Shown here: positions 9,176-17,029 of the stretch, in pieces | How the letters are laid out: each line of letters begins with the position of its first letter | Position numbering within the stretch: position 1 is the first letter of the stretch | Assembly: GCF_001718195.1 (NCBI RefSeq) | Contig: NZ_MCNV01000010.1 | Coordinates: 124,001 to 188,000, forward strand | Direction of reading: 5' to 3' | DNA length: 64,000 nt | Source of the DNA: Paraburkholderia nodosa | Lineage (GTDB): Bacteria > Pseudomonadota > Gammaproteobacteria > Burkholderiales > Burkholderiaceae | Translations under genes and position numbers: made by a program | Notes under the pieces: generated by a model | The model's database searches: none | What the model saw: only the letters and a program-made list of their open reading frames with translations | Told to the model about the DNA's origin: nothing

Positions 9176-10294
9176 ATGAACCAGCAAACGATTCCGCTCC
9201 TGAGGGCCACGCCGGGCACGCACCGCGAACTGACCAGCTTCCATTTCGGCCCCGCCGACGCGCCCCAGAAGGTCTATATCCAGGCGTCGCTGCACGCCGA
9301 CGAAACGCCCGCCATGCTGACGGCCGTGCTGTTGCGCACGCAACTGGCGGAACTCGAGGCGCAAGGCGCGCTCGCCGCGCAGGTAGTGCTCGTGCCGCTC
9401 GCCAATCCCGTGGGCCTGAACCAGCACGTGCTCGGCCAGTTCATCGGCCGGTTCGATCTCGCGAGCGGCAAGAACTTCAACCGCCATTTCCACGCGTTTC
9501 CCAAGCTGCTCGCGCGCGCGAAAGAGACGCTCGGCGCGGACAGCGACCGCAACCGCGAACTGATCCGGCAACTGATGCGCGAAGCACTGGACGCGCAAGA
9601 GCCGCTCACGGAATTCGATTCGCTCCAGTTGGCGCTGCTGCGGCTCTCGCACGACGCCGATCTCATCATCGACCTGCATTGCTCGCTCGAGGCGGTCATG
9701 CACGTGTACACGAGCGAGGCCGGCTGGCCCGATGTCGAGCCGCTGGCCCGCTACCTCGGCTCGCGCGCGCAACTGCTCGCCACCGACTCGGGCGCGCAGG
9801 CGTTCGACGAGGCGCATAGCCTGCTGTGGTGGCAACTGCGCCAACAGATGCCGGCCACGCAGCCCGTGCCCGCCGGACCCACCGCGGTGACGATCGAGTG
9901 CCGCGGTCAGCGCGATGTGTCGTGGGAAACCGCGCAGCAGGACGCCGACGCGCTGATCGACTATCTGCGCTGGCGCGGTGCGCTCACCGGCGGCGACGTG
10001 AAGCCGCTGCCGGAGCTGCTGATGCCGGCCACGCCGCTCGCCGGCAGCGCGCAATGCTATGCGCCGTGCAGCGGTATTCTCGTGCACCGCGCGAAAATCG
10101 GCGACTGGATCCGCGAAAACGACCCGCTCTTCGATATCGTCGATCCGATGACGGGGGCAACGACGACGGTGAAGAGCACCGCGGAAGGCGTTTTCTATAT
10201 GCGCAGGGCGATTCGCTTCGTCACGGCCGGCGCGCCGCTCGGTCGCGTGACGGGCACGCGTCCGATACGCAGCGGCGTGCTGCTGGGGGCTTGA
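9176..10294 (+). CDS. Succinylglutamate desuccinylase/aspartoacylase family hydrolase
   Basis: Probable zinc carboxypeptidase-like amidohydrolase of 372 residues (AstE/AspA family). The metal-site signature is ASLHADETPAM (His and Glu ligands near residues 39-42), with a second histidine in LIIDLHCS. NFNRHFHAFP also fits the family. The C-terminal part (CSGILVHRAKIGDWI) resembles the barrel-like lid of longer members. It would deacylate an N-acyl amino acid in the cytoplasm. The operon partner is a periplasmic amino-acid-binding protein and the divergent gene is LysR, suggesting uptake and hydrolysis of one compound. The exact substrate is unknown. Confidence 0.8.
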   Translation: MNQQTIPLLRATPGTHRELTSFHFGPADAPQKVYIQASLHADETPAMLTAVLLRTQLAELEAQGALAAQVVLVPLANPVGLNQHVLGQFIGRFDLASGKNFNRHFHAFPKLLARAKETLGADSDRNRELIRQLMREALDAQEPLTEFDSLQLALLRLSHDADLIIDLHCSLEAVMHVYTSEAGWPDVEPLARYLGSRAQLLATDSGAQAFDEAHSLLWWQLRQQMPATQPVPAGPTAVTIECRGQRDVSWETAQQDADALIDYLRWRGALTGGDVKPLPELLMPATPLAGSAQCYAPCSGILVHRAKIGDWIRENDPLFDIVDPMTGATTTVKSTAEGVFYMRRAIRFVTAGAPLGRVTGTRPIRSGVLLGA

Positions 10295-10309
10295 GGGAAG
10301 GGTGTCGCG

Positions 10310-11623
10310 TCAGGCGTGCCGCGCTTTGTCCATCGGCACGATCACGCGCACCCAGAGCCCGCCCTCGGGATGATTGCCGATCTTGAGCTTCGCGTTGCAC
10401 AGGCGCGCGAGGCGCCGGACGATCGACAGGCCCATGCCCCAATGCGAGTCGAGGCGAAGGCTCGCCGCGCGCGAGGCGGGCAACGGCGACGCCGGCGCGC
10501 CGCCCTCGGGCAGACTCGCCGCTACGCCTTCGCCGTGGTCCCGCACGCTCAAGGTCCACGAGCGCGGCCCGCGCGCCGTGCAGATCTCGATGGGCGGTTT
10601 GCCGTGCGCGTGCGCGTTGCCCACGAGATTGTCGACGAGGCGCACGAGCGCGGAGCGCGGCAGCGCAAACGCCTCGCCGGCGTCCAGTCGCAGCACGATG
10701 CTCGCGTCCGCGTTCGCGCCATAGACGAAGCGGTCCTTCAGATACGCGTCCACGTTCACGGGCGCATGATTCACGCCGCCCTGGCCGGCCGTGCCGACGA
10801 ACTGCCGCGCGAGATCCTGGAAGAGATCGATGTCCTCGACGAGGGCCACGCGCAAGTTCCAGCGCGTGACGTTCATCGCATAGGCGCGCAACCGCGCCAC
10901 CCGCGATTCAGTCTGCCGCAGGAAAGCGGCGAAGGTAGCCGACTGGTCTTCGACTGCGCCGGTGCGGCGGCACAACAGATCGCCGATCGCGCGGGCAAGC
11001 CCATGCAGCTTGCGCGGGCAGTCCACGAGCGCGAGCGCGGGTGCCGGGCCGCTTGCGCTCGTCGCGGCGCGCAGGGTGGCGATCATGGCGAGCAGATCGT
11101 GGCGCACCGTCCGCAGCCACCAGGCGCGCAGCGCGAACAGCAACACCCCGAGCGCCAGCATGAGCGCCGCGAATCGCGCATCGAACCAGCGGGCGGCCAT
11201 CTTCAGGCGCGTGAAGCCAGACGAACAGGCTTCGCGCAGATAGGAGGCGTTCGACGCCGTCCCGGCATGCGGCGCCCAGATGGCATCGCGCAGATGAGGC
11301 GTTACCTCGGCGCCGAGATTGACGATGTCCGGTTTGATCGACACTAGCGGCGCGATCCCACGGACGCTCGCACCTTGTGCGGCCAGTTCCAGTTCCAGTT
11401 CGGCGTCCTGCTGCTGGGCGACCTGCGTCGCGGAAGCCGGTTCGAATGCCGTGTCGCCGAAATCGAGCAGCGACTCTGCATCGAGATATCGAAAACCGAC
11501 TTGCACCAGCATCAGCGACGCCATCCACAGCAGGAATATCCGGGCAAACACAACAATCACCTTTCTTTTTTTGACATCGAAGTTTGACTTGCGCCGGTCG
11601 GCGCACGTTTGAAATAGCCGCAA
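10310..11623 (-). CDS. Histidine-kinase-like membrane protein lacking the phosphoacceptor histidine
   Basis: Membrane protein of about 437 residues. TM helices lie at about 22-42 and 151-170 and flank a periplasmic domain of roughly 105 residues. The C-terminal ATPase domain is intact: N box LVRLVDNLVGNAHAHG, G1 VRDHGEGV and G2 WGMGLSIVRRLA. The expected dimerisation/H-box, for example SHDLRTPLARLR, reads LRQTESRVARLR here at 235-246, so Arg236 replaces the histidine. No response-regulator gene is adjacent. It may be a pseudokinase, a phosphatase or an ATPase partner of another kinase. The ATG at 11623 is uncertain; a GTG at residue 17 is an alternative start. Confidence 0.78.
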   Translation of the reverse strand: MRLFQTCADRRKSNFDVKKRKVIVVFARIFLLWMASLMLVQVGFRYLDAESLLDFGDTAFEPASATQVAQQQDAELELELAAQGASVRGIAPLVSIKPDIVNLGAEVTPHLRDAIWAPHAGTASNASYLREACSSGFTRLKMAARWFDARFAALMLALGVLLFALRAWWLRTVRHDLLAMIATLRAATSASGPAPALALVDCPRKLHGLARAIGDLLCRRTGAVEDQSATFAAFLRQTESRVARLRAYAMNVTRWNLRVALVEDIDLFQDLARQFVGTAGQGGVNHAPVNVDAYLKDRFVYGANADASIVLRLDAGEAFALPRSALVRLVDNLVGNAHAHGKPPIEICTARGPRSWTLSVRDHGEGVAASLPEGGAPASPLPASRAASLRLDSHWGMGLSIVRRLARLCNAKLKIGNHPEGGLWVRVIVPMDKARHA

Positions 11624-11874
11624 ATCGGGCTATGACCGGCATTGTCCGCGAGGTGCGCGATCTTCTATTCGTGGAAAAGCACTGGAATTTGCGCCGTTTT
11701 TCCGCTTGAGCGATCCTGGTAGCCATGCAGTGCAGTATTTGGGAAGGAGGCGCACCCGTTGTTGCAGTCCATCGGACGGCGCACGGGGCCGTTTGTAGTT
11801 GGGGGTGGACGTGAGCCTTCGGAGTCCTTGATAAAATCGTCGGACACCCGAAAGCTCACGTATGCAGCATTTCG

Positions 11875-13209
11875 TCAGGCCGGGTGACGCAGCGTCCTGA
11901 AGGTCGCGCGAACTTCATCCGTGAACGCAGCGGGCTGCTCCCATGCTGCGAAATGACCGCCTTTCGGAAGGCGATTATAGTGAACCAGCCTGGGGTAGGC
12001 GTGTTCCGTCCAGCTCTTTGGCGCGGCGTAAATTTCATCCGGGAAGACACTCACGCCAACCGGCAGCTCCACATGTTTGGGCTCGAAAAAGTTGAGCTTG
12101 TTTTCCCAATACAGGCGCGCGGAGGAAACCGCGGTCTTCGTCAGCCAATAGAGCGTCACATTGTCGAGCACGTCATCTTTCGTCAGGCCTTCGGGCTGGC
12201 CTGCGAACACGCGCGCGATCATCGCCTGCCCGCTCGCGTCGTGGTCGAGCATCCATGCGGCGAGGCCGACTGGCGAATCCTGGATCGCGTAGAGCGTCTG
12301 TGGGCGGTTCGCCATTTCGAGGGCGTAGCCCAGACCATGCTTGTAAAAGTAATCGAGCTGGTCGTACGCGTGCTGCTCTTCCGGCGAGAGCCTGGCCGGG
12401 GGCGGCGTGCCGTCCTTGAGCGATTTGGCGACAGCGTCGGGCACGGTCGCTGGCATGTTGGTGTGAATGCCCACGAGTCCTGCCGGCTTGAGCAGCGCCA
12501 ACTGCTCCGTCACGGCATTGCCCCAGTCGCCCCCTTGCGCGGCGTAGCGCTTGTAGCCGAGCCGATCCATCAGCACGACCCAGGCGCGAGCGACACGCTG
12601 GGGGTCCCAACCGGTTTTCGTCGGCTTACCCGAGAAACCGTAACCCGGAAGAGAAGGAATGACGACATGGAACGCATCGGATGCGCTCCCGCCATGCGCC
12701 GTTGGATTGGTCAACGGTTCGATGATTTTCAGCTGCTCGATGATCGAACCGGGCCAGCCGTGCGTGACGACGATCGGCAGCGCGTTCTCGTGCTTCGAGC
12801 GCACATGGATGAAGTGAATATCGAGCCCGTCGATTTCCGTGACGTATTGCGGCAGCGAGTTGAGCCGCGCTTCCACCTTGCGCCAGTCGTAGTCGTTGGC
12901 CCAGTAGCTGGCGAGCCGTTGCATGGTCGCGAGCTGCACGCCTTGCGAGGCGTCGTCGACCGTTTCGCGCTCGGGCCACTGCGTCGCGACGATGCGGCGC
13001 CGCAGGTCGGTCAGCGCCGCTTCCGGCGCATGCACGCGCAGCGGACGAATCGCAGACGGATCGCCGGCGGCAATCTGCGTGAGTCCGCCGGCCGACGGCT
13101 TCGATTCAGCGAAGGCGAAACGGCTCATTGCGGCGCCGGCAAGCGTGACGGCAGCGGCGCCGATGAAACGCCGGCGCGAAAGCGGGGTGGGACGAAGATC
13201 GTTTGACAT
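11875..13209 (-). CDS. Tat-exported epoxide hydrolase (EHN-type alpha/beta hydrolase)
   Basis: Alpha/beta-hydrolase of 444 residues. A twin-arginine signal SRRRFIGAAAVTLAGAA is at residues 11-27, so it is probably exported folded. An epoxide-hydrolase N-terminal domain spans about 54-160. The oxyanion motif HGWPGS is at 150-155. The nucleophile is Asp228 in QGGDWGN, and the base histidine lies in LPKGGHFAAWEQP near the C terminus. It would hydrolyse an epoxide to a diol. The ATG at 13209 is chosen because it starts directly before the Tat signal. It sits between the kinase-like gene and ohrR with no clear operon. Confidence 0.85.
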   Translation of the reverse strand: MSNDLRPTPLSRRRFIGAAAVTLAGAAMSRFAFAESKPSAGGLTQIAAGDPSAIRPLRVHAPEAALTDLRRRIVATQWPERETVDDASQGVQLATMQRLASYWANDYDWRKVEARLNSLPQYVTEIDGLDIHFIHVRSKHENALPIVVTHGWPGSIIEQLKIIEPLTNPTAHGGSASDAFHVVIPSLPGYGFSGKPTKTGWDPQRVARAWVVLMDRLGYKRYAAQGGDWGNAVTEQLALLKPAGLVGIHTNMPATVPDAVAKSLKDGTPPPARLSPEEQHAYDQLDYFYKHGLGYALEMANRPQTLYAIQDSPVGLAAWMLDHDASGQAMIARVFAGQPEGLTKDDVLDNVTLYWLTKTAVSSARLYWENKLNFFEPKHVELPVGVSVFPDEIYAAPKSWTEHAYPRLVHYNRLPKGGHFAAWEQPAAFTDEVRATFRTLRHPA

Positions 13210-13354
13210 ATCAATTCCTGATGGTGACGTTGGATAATGGCGCGCAGGAAGCATTGGACGTGCGCATGCCTTTCCCCAACCGCGATATGGGTTGTAGTCC
13301 TAACTATTACTTATCGAAGCCGGCGCGCGGAAACTGTGCACGTCGCTGCGACGG

Positions 13355-13822
13355 CTATTCGGTGTCGAGTGAACGAATCAGATTGGCACGCAGGTTCACG
13401 ATCGCCCTTTGCAGTTTCATGAATTCGTCGTGGCCCAGCCCCGTCGCGTCGGTGAGATCCGCGATTTTCAGGCTCTTTTCGCGCAGCTTCCGGCCGCTCG
13501 CGGTCAGGCTGACTCGCACCTGACGCTCATCTTCCGGATCGCGCCGCCGCTGCACATACCCCATCGCTTCGAGCTTTTTCAGCATCGGTGTCAGCGTGTT
13601 CGATTCGAGAAAGAGCTTCTCGCCCAGGCCGCTCACCGTCTGGTTGTCCTGCTCCCAGAGCGCGATGATCGCGATGTACTGCGGATAGGTCAGCCCGAGT
13701 TCGTCCAGGATCGGCTTGTATGCCTTGCCGAATGCCAGATTGGTCGAGTAGACCGCGAAGCAAAGGTAGTCTGCGAGCGGCGCGGGCGTGGCGCCCTGCG
13801 CCGGGTGGTCCGTCGATTTCAT
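13355..13822 (-). CDS. ohrR: OhrR, MarR-family organic-hydroperoxide sensor repressor
   Basis: Winged-helix repressor of 155 residues. LADYLCFAVYSTNLAFGKAY holds the sensing cysteine conserved in OhrR proteins (Cys21). LTYPQYIAIIALWE and LFLESNTLTPMLKKLEAMGYV form the family core and recognition helix. Oxidation of the Cys by organic peroxide releases DNA in known OhrR proteins. The ATG at 13822 is chosen because GAAGAGG lies six bases upstream; ATG 13828 and 13861 are alternatives. A candidate operator ATCGCTTGCGAT lies about 50 bases upstream, and similar boxes precede ohr. Confidence 0.9.
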   Translation of the reverse strand: MKSTDHPAQGATPAPLADYLCFAVYSTNLAFGKAYKPILDELGLTYPQYIAIIALWEQDNQTVSGLGEKLFLESNTLTPMLKKLEAMGYVQRRRDPEDERQVRVSLTASGRKLREKSLKIADLTDATGLGHDEFMKLQRAIVNLRANLIRSLDTE

Positions 13823-13871
13823 GGTCATCCTCTTCGGGCAAAGGGCCTCAATGGCTCGCAAACTTGAATAA

Positions 13872-13883
13872 ATCGCTTGCGAT
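13872..13883. promoter_or_regulatory. Candidate OhrR box upstream of ohrR
   Basis: ATCGCTTGCGAT is an imperfect palindrome about 50 bases upstream of the ohrR start. It matches the two boxes upstream of ohr (consensus ATCGC-NN/T-CGAT), supporting autoregulation by OhrR. The assignment is inferred from recurrence and position. Confidence 0.6.
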
Positions 13884-13962
13884 TATATCGTAGGCCGAAA
13901 CCGGTTCCGCCGCACATCGCCATTGCGATGCCCGGCGAAACAGCCACGACGCCGTGGCGCAA

Positions 13963-14232
13963 TCAATGGTGGGCGAAGAGGCTGTTTCGCTCCATCGAGA
14001 CGCGGCTGCCCGCACCCGAGGTGGCGTCGGCCATGCCGCCGTAAGCCGTCGCTGCGGTGCCGCTTTCGGCGCGCTCGGCCGCGAGCGTTTGCACGCTCTG
14101 GCCGCGTTGCGATGCCGGTGCGCCGACTTCGGGCCGATAGGACGGGGCCGGGCCGTAGCCGCTGGCGAATGCGGGGGCGGCTGCGCCGACAGAAAGGGCG
14201 ATGAGGAGCTTGGCGATGAATTGGGTCTTCAT
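13963..14232 (-). CDS. DUF4148 small exported protein
   Basis: Protein of 89 residues with a clear Sec signal peptide (MKTQFIAKLLIALSVGAAAPAFA|SG). The mature part is short and Ala/Ser-rich with APASQRGQSVQTLAAERAES, the DUF4148 pattern of Burkholderiales. Function unknown. It lies between ohr and ohrR on the same strand, so it may be co-expressed with ohr, 68 bases upstream. Confidence 0.75.
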   Translation of the reverse strand: MKTQFIAKLLIALSVGAAAPAFASGYGPAPSYRPEVGAPASQRGQSVQTLAAERAESGTAATAYGGMADATSGAGSRVSMERNSLFAHH

Positions 14233-14300
14233 GATGGGATCTCGCTAGGTAAATGTGAATTGCAGTGAATTTGGGTGAAAGCGTGAATTGCGGTTGCCGG

Positions 14301-14747
14301 TTATGCGGTGACGACAGTGAGGCTCACGTCGATGTTGCCGTGCACGGCCTTCGAGTACGGGCAGATCTGATGGGCGCTGCGCGCGATGGCCTCGGCCACG
14401 TTTTGCTCGACGCCCGGCAGCGTGACCGTGAAGTGCGCGCCCAGGAACCAGGCGGCGCCGGTCTGGCCGATATCGACCCGAATGTCCACCGAGGCGTCCG
14501 CCGGCAGGGCGACTTTCTTCAGCGAGGCCGCGATGGCGAGCGCGGAGATGTAGCAGGCGGACCATGCGCCGGCGAACAGCTGCTCGGCGCGCGGGTGCGG
14601 TTCGCTCGCGACGATGTCGAGGGTTTCGCCGCTCGAAGACGACAGGTGGAGGTCGACCACGCCGAATTCGCCGCGTTGGGCCGCGGGGTCGTGATTGAAG
14701 GTGGTGTGGGTGTTGCCCGAGAACAGCACTTTGTCGATCGTTGCCAT
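14301..14747 (-). CDS. ohr: Ohr organic hydroperoxide reductase (OsmC superfamily)
   Basis: Thiol peroxidase of 148 residues that reduces organic hydroperoxides. The two catalytic cysteines are Cys65 (AWSACYISAL) and Cys129 (HQICPYSKA). The conserved Glu lies in PRAEQLFAG, and GNIDVSLTVV closes the fold. The N-terminal loop lacks the usual Gly-Arg-Asp-Gly tract that supplies the catalytic arginine; Arg25 in AAQRGEF is the nearest candidate. Two palindromic boxes upstream probably bind OhrR, whose gene is about 0.5 kb downstream. Confidence 0.9.
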   Translation of the reverse strand: MATIDKVLFSGNTHTTFNHDPAAQRGEFGVVDLHLSSSSGETLDIVASEPHPRAEQLFAGAWSACYISALAIAASLKKVALPADASVDIRVDIGQTGAAWFLGAHFTVTLPGVEQNVAEAIARSAHQICPYSKAVHGNIDVSLTVVTA

Positions 14748-14801
14748 GTTGCGCTCCTTGATGGAATTCAGGGGTTGGTCATATGCGTCGCGTAAGATCG
14801 A

Positions 14802-14813
14802 ATCGCATGCGAT
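14802..14813. promoter_or_regulatory. Candidate OhrR box (ohr-proximal)
   Basis: ATCGCATGCGAT is a perfect 12-bp palindrome 55 bases upstream of the ohr start. It is one of two copies there, 57 bases apart, matching the box upstream of ohrR. Confidence 0.65.
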
Positions 14814-14858
14814 GCATAATGGACAAGAAATTTCCCCGTGTCAAGCGCATAAGATTAA

Positions 14859-14870
14859 ATCGCATACGAT
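14859..14870. promoter_or_regulatory. Candidate OhrR box (ohr-distal)
   Basis: ATCGCATACGAT, one mismatch from a perfect palindrome, lies 112 bases upstream of the ohr start within an AT-richer stretch (GATTAAATCGCATACGATTT). It is the second copy of the motif in this promoter. Confidence 0.6.
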
Positions 14871-14958
14871 TTATATGGGGCTGTTTCGGAGGGAGCAGTC
14901 AGTCGTGACGACGTTCACGAACGTTGCAGCGGGAATTTGGGATCGAGCCCTTTTGTTT

Positions 14959-14980
14959 CCGGCACTCGCGGGAGTGCCGG
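14959..14980. terminator. Inverted repeat downstream of the OsmC gene
   Basis: CCGGCACTC, GCGG loop, GAGTGCCGG: a perfect 9-bp stem 37 bases past the stop of the minus-strand OsmC gene. There is no U tract on that strand, so a terminator role is tentative. Confidence 0.4.
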
Positions 14981-15016
14981 GACGTCGGCCCGAGCCGCCT
15001 GGGGCGTTCGCGAGCG

Positions 15017-15490
15017 TTACGCAGCCAATTCGATGGCCGGCTCGCACACGATGGGGAAGTTCACAGAATTGGCGATATAGCACTGCTCGTGCGCTGCGTG
15101 ATGCAGCCGCTCGGCGAGGCTGCGGTTGTCGCTCGCGCGGATCGTGACGCGCGGGCGCAGCACGATCTTCGTGAAGGCGCCGCGCTGCGGCGTATCGGCC
15201 ATCATGCCTTCGGCCTCGTCTTCATAGGCGAGCACGGCGATGCCCGCCTCGGCACACAGGTGCAGATACCAGAGCTTGTGGCACGCGCAAGCCGAGGCCA
15301 CCAGCAGATCTTCCGGATTCCAGCGCGAAGCGTCGCCGCGAAAGGCCGGATCCGACGAGCCCGGAATGTCCGGCTTGCCGTTCGCGCGGATCACGTGATC
15401 GCGGTCGTAGTCGCGATAACCCGAGGTGCCGCTGCCGCGATTGCCCGTCCATTGCACCGAAACTCGGTAGGTGTGTTCGCCATGCGTCAT
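15017..15490 (-). CDS. OsmC family protein
   Basis: OsmC-superfamily protein of 157 residues, a likely thiol-dependent peroxidase distinct from Ohr. SACACHKLWYLHLC (cysteines 68, 70 and 79) and HEQCYIANSVNFPI (Cys137) are the family blocks; EAIELAA-type C terminus follows Cys149. Extra cysteines around the active site are notable. The gene diverges from a GntR regulator, with a 30-bp palindrome between them. Its position beside ohr suggests oxidative-stress use, but the substrate is not shown. Confidence 0.82.
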   Translation of the reverse strand: MTHGEHTYRVSVQWTGNRGSGTSGYRDYDRDHVIRANGKPDIPGSSDPAFRGDASRWNPEDLLVASACACHKLWYLHLCAEAGIAVLAYEDEAEGMMADTPQRGAFTKIVLRPRVTIRASDNRSLAERLHHAAHEQCYIANSVNFPIVCEPAIELAA

Positions 15491-15537
15491 GCTGACTCTC
15501 CGTTCGATCGAAAAGGGGATACGCCATTATGACCGCA

Positions 15538-15567
15538 TTCGGCATTTTGGTATACCATTATGCCGAA
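15538..15567. promoter_or_regulatory. Large palindromic operator between OsmC and GntR genes
   Basis: A 30-bp palindrome with outer arms TTCGGCAT and ATGCCGAA and the perfect core TGGTATACCA (15548-15557); only two base pairs mismatch. It lies 48 bases from the OsmC start and about 34 from the GntR start, fitting control of both genes by the GntR protein. Confidence 0.65.
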
Positions 15568-15600
15568 CTGGCCTGAAAGCGAACCGGGCACTAACCGGGC

Positions 15601-16263
15601 ATGACACGCATGGAAACAAAATTCGACTCCACGGCGGACGCGGTTGCGTCCGGGTTGCGCGACCTGATCGTCAGCGGTGAACTGGGCAGCGGCGAGCGCC
15701 TTGTCGAGCGCGATCTCGCGGAGCGTTTCGAGGTGAGCCGCATTCCGTTGCGCGAAGCGATCCAGCGGCTCGCGCGCGAGGGGCTCGTCGAGATTTTCCG
15801 CAATCGCGGCGCGGTCGTGCGCATGCTCACGGTGCAGGACGTGGAGGAGATCTACGGCCTGCGCGCGCTGCTCGAAGGCGACGCGGTCTTTCGCGGGGTC
15901 AAGCGCATCGACGACGAAACGCTTGCACGCGCGGAACTCGTTCACCGGCTGCTGGGCGAAGCAGTCACCACGCAGAAGCAGGGCGAACTCAACCGTGAAT
16001 TTCACGAACTGATTTACGGCGCCTGCGGCAACGCCAGGCAACTGGCGGCGATACGCGAACTGCGCGCTCAGGTGGAGCGCTATGAGCGGCTGCAAAATAC
16101 GCTCCTTGCCGATACACCCTCGTTTCAGCACGAACACGAGGCCATCCTGGAAGCGTGCCTCGCGCGCAACGCACGCGGCGCGCGCGCCTTGACCGTGGCG
16201 CATATCGACTCGGCACGACGCATCGTGCTCGCCGTGGTGGAGCGTATGGCCGAGCAAGGCTAG
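15601..16263 (+). CDS. GntR family transcriptional regulator (FCD/FadR subfamily)
   Basis: Regulator of 220 residues. The N-terminal winged helix contains LRDLIVSGELGSGERLVERDLAERFEVSRIPLREAIQRL, the GntR signature, with EGLVEIFRNRGAVV as the wing. The C-terminal helical FCD domain (EIYGLRALLEGDAV, LNREFHELIYGACGN) normally binds an organic acid and metal. It diverges from the OsmC gene across a TGGTATACCA-centred palindrome, its likely operator. ATG 15601 or 15610 could be the start. Confidence 0.9.
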   Translation: MTRMETKFDSTADAVASGLRDLIVSGELGSGERLVERDLAERFEVSRIPLREAIQRLAREGLVEIFRNRGAVVRMLTVQDVEEIYGLRALLEGDAVFRGVKRIDDETLARAELVHRLLGEAVTTQKQGELNREFHELIYGACGNARQLAAIRELRAQVERYERLQNTLLADTPSFQHEHEAILEACLARNARGARALTVAHIDSARRIVLAVVERMAEQG

Positions 16264-16374
16264 CGCGCATACACCACTGCATTCACAACCATCGCGCCGG
16301 TTTTTACGAGATTTTTTCTTGTGGCCCTTACCGGGCAACCCTAGACTGGAGGCATCGAAACGACTGGAGACGCC

Positions 16375-17016
16375 ATGTCGATCTCGCGTGCAACCCAGCG
16401 CCCGCAAGAGCAGATCAGCTCCGTGCAGCCCGGCCTCGGCCGGCTCGTGCTGAGGCGCTTCGATCCACGCCACGACTCATGGGAAGCGCTGACGGGTCTG
16501 CTGCATCGCGCGTTTTCGCGGCTCGCGTCGCTTGGATTGCACTGCTCATGTGCCGATCAGGCGGCGAGCCTCACGCGTGAACGCGCGCTGGCTGGAGATT
16601 GTTTCGTCGCTGTCTGCAATGGCAGGATCATCGGCACGCTCACGGTGGAAGGTCACGATAGCCATTCGCAGTGCGAACATTATCGCCAGCGCAGTGTGGC
16701 TTCGGTCCATCAGTTCGGCATCGAGCCAAAATGGCAAAGCCGCGGTATCGGCCGCGCGCTGCTTGCTTTCGCGGGGCGTTGGGCGGCTGCGCGCGGCTAC
16801 ACGCAGCTCGCGCTCGACACGCCGTTTCCCGCCGACCACCTCATCGCGTTCTATCGCGCACAAGGCTTCAGTCTCGTCGATGTCGTGCGTTTTGCCGGCC
16901 GTGGCTACGACAGCGCCGTGCTCAGCAAGGCGGCTGCGGCACGGTGCGGCGGCGTGGCAGTCCCGCACTCGCCTGGCGGGTTGCCGCACGCCGCGTCGCC
17001 GGGTCCGTTCGCCTGA
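16375..17016 (+). CDS. GNAT family N-acetyltransferase
   Basis: Acetyltransferase-like protein of 213 residues. The acetyl-CoA pocket motif A reads VHQFGIEPKWQSRGIGRALL (around residues 110-129), followed by YTQLALDTPFPADHLIAFYRAQGF, the usual motif B. The N terminus (about 30 residues) and the last 35 residues are not conserved-looking. No operon partner; it converges with the EAL gene 14 bases away. Substrate unknown. Confidence 0.8.
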   Translation: MSISRATQRPQEQISSVQPGLGRLVLRRFDPRHDSWEALTGLLHRAFSRLASLGLHCSCADQAASLTRERALAGDCFVAVCNGRIIGTLTVEGHDSHSQCEHYRQRSVASVHQFGIEPKWQSRGIGRALLAFAGRWAAARGYTQLALDTPFPADHLIAFYRAQGFSLVDVVRFAGRGYDSAVLSKAAAARCGGVAVPHSPGGLPHAASPGPFA

Positions 17017-17029
17017 GCGTGCGCCACGC

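Noticed and set aside
6790..9219. 809-codon minus frame across two LysR genes and a binding protein
   Set aside because: It spans several well-defined genes and has shadow composition.
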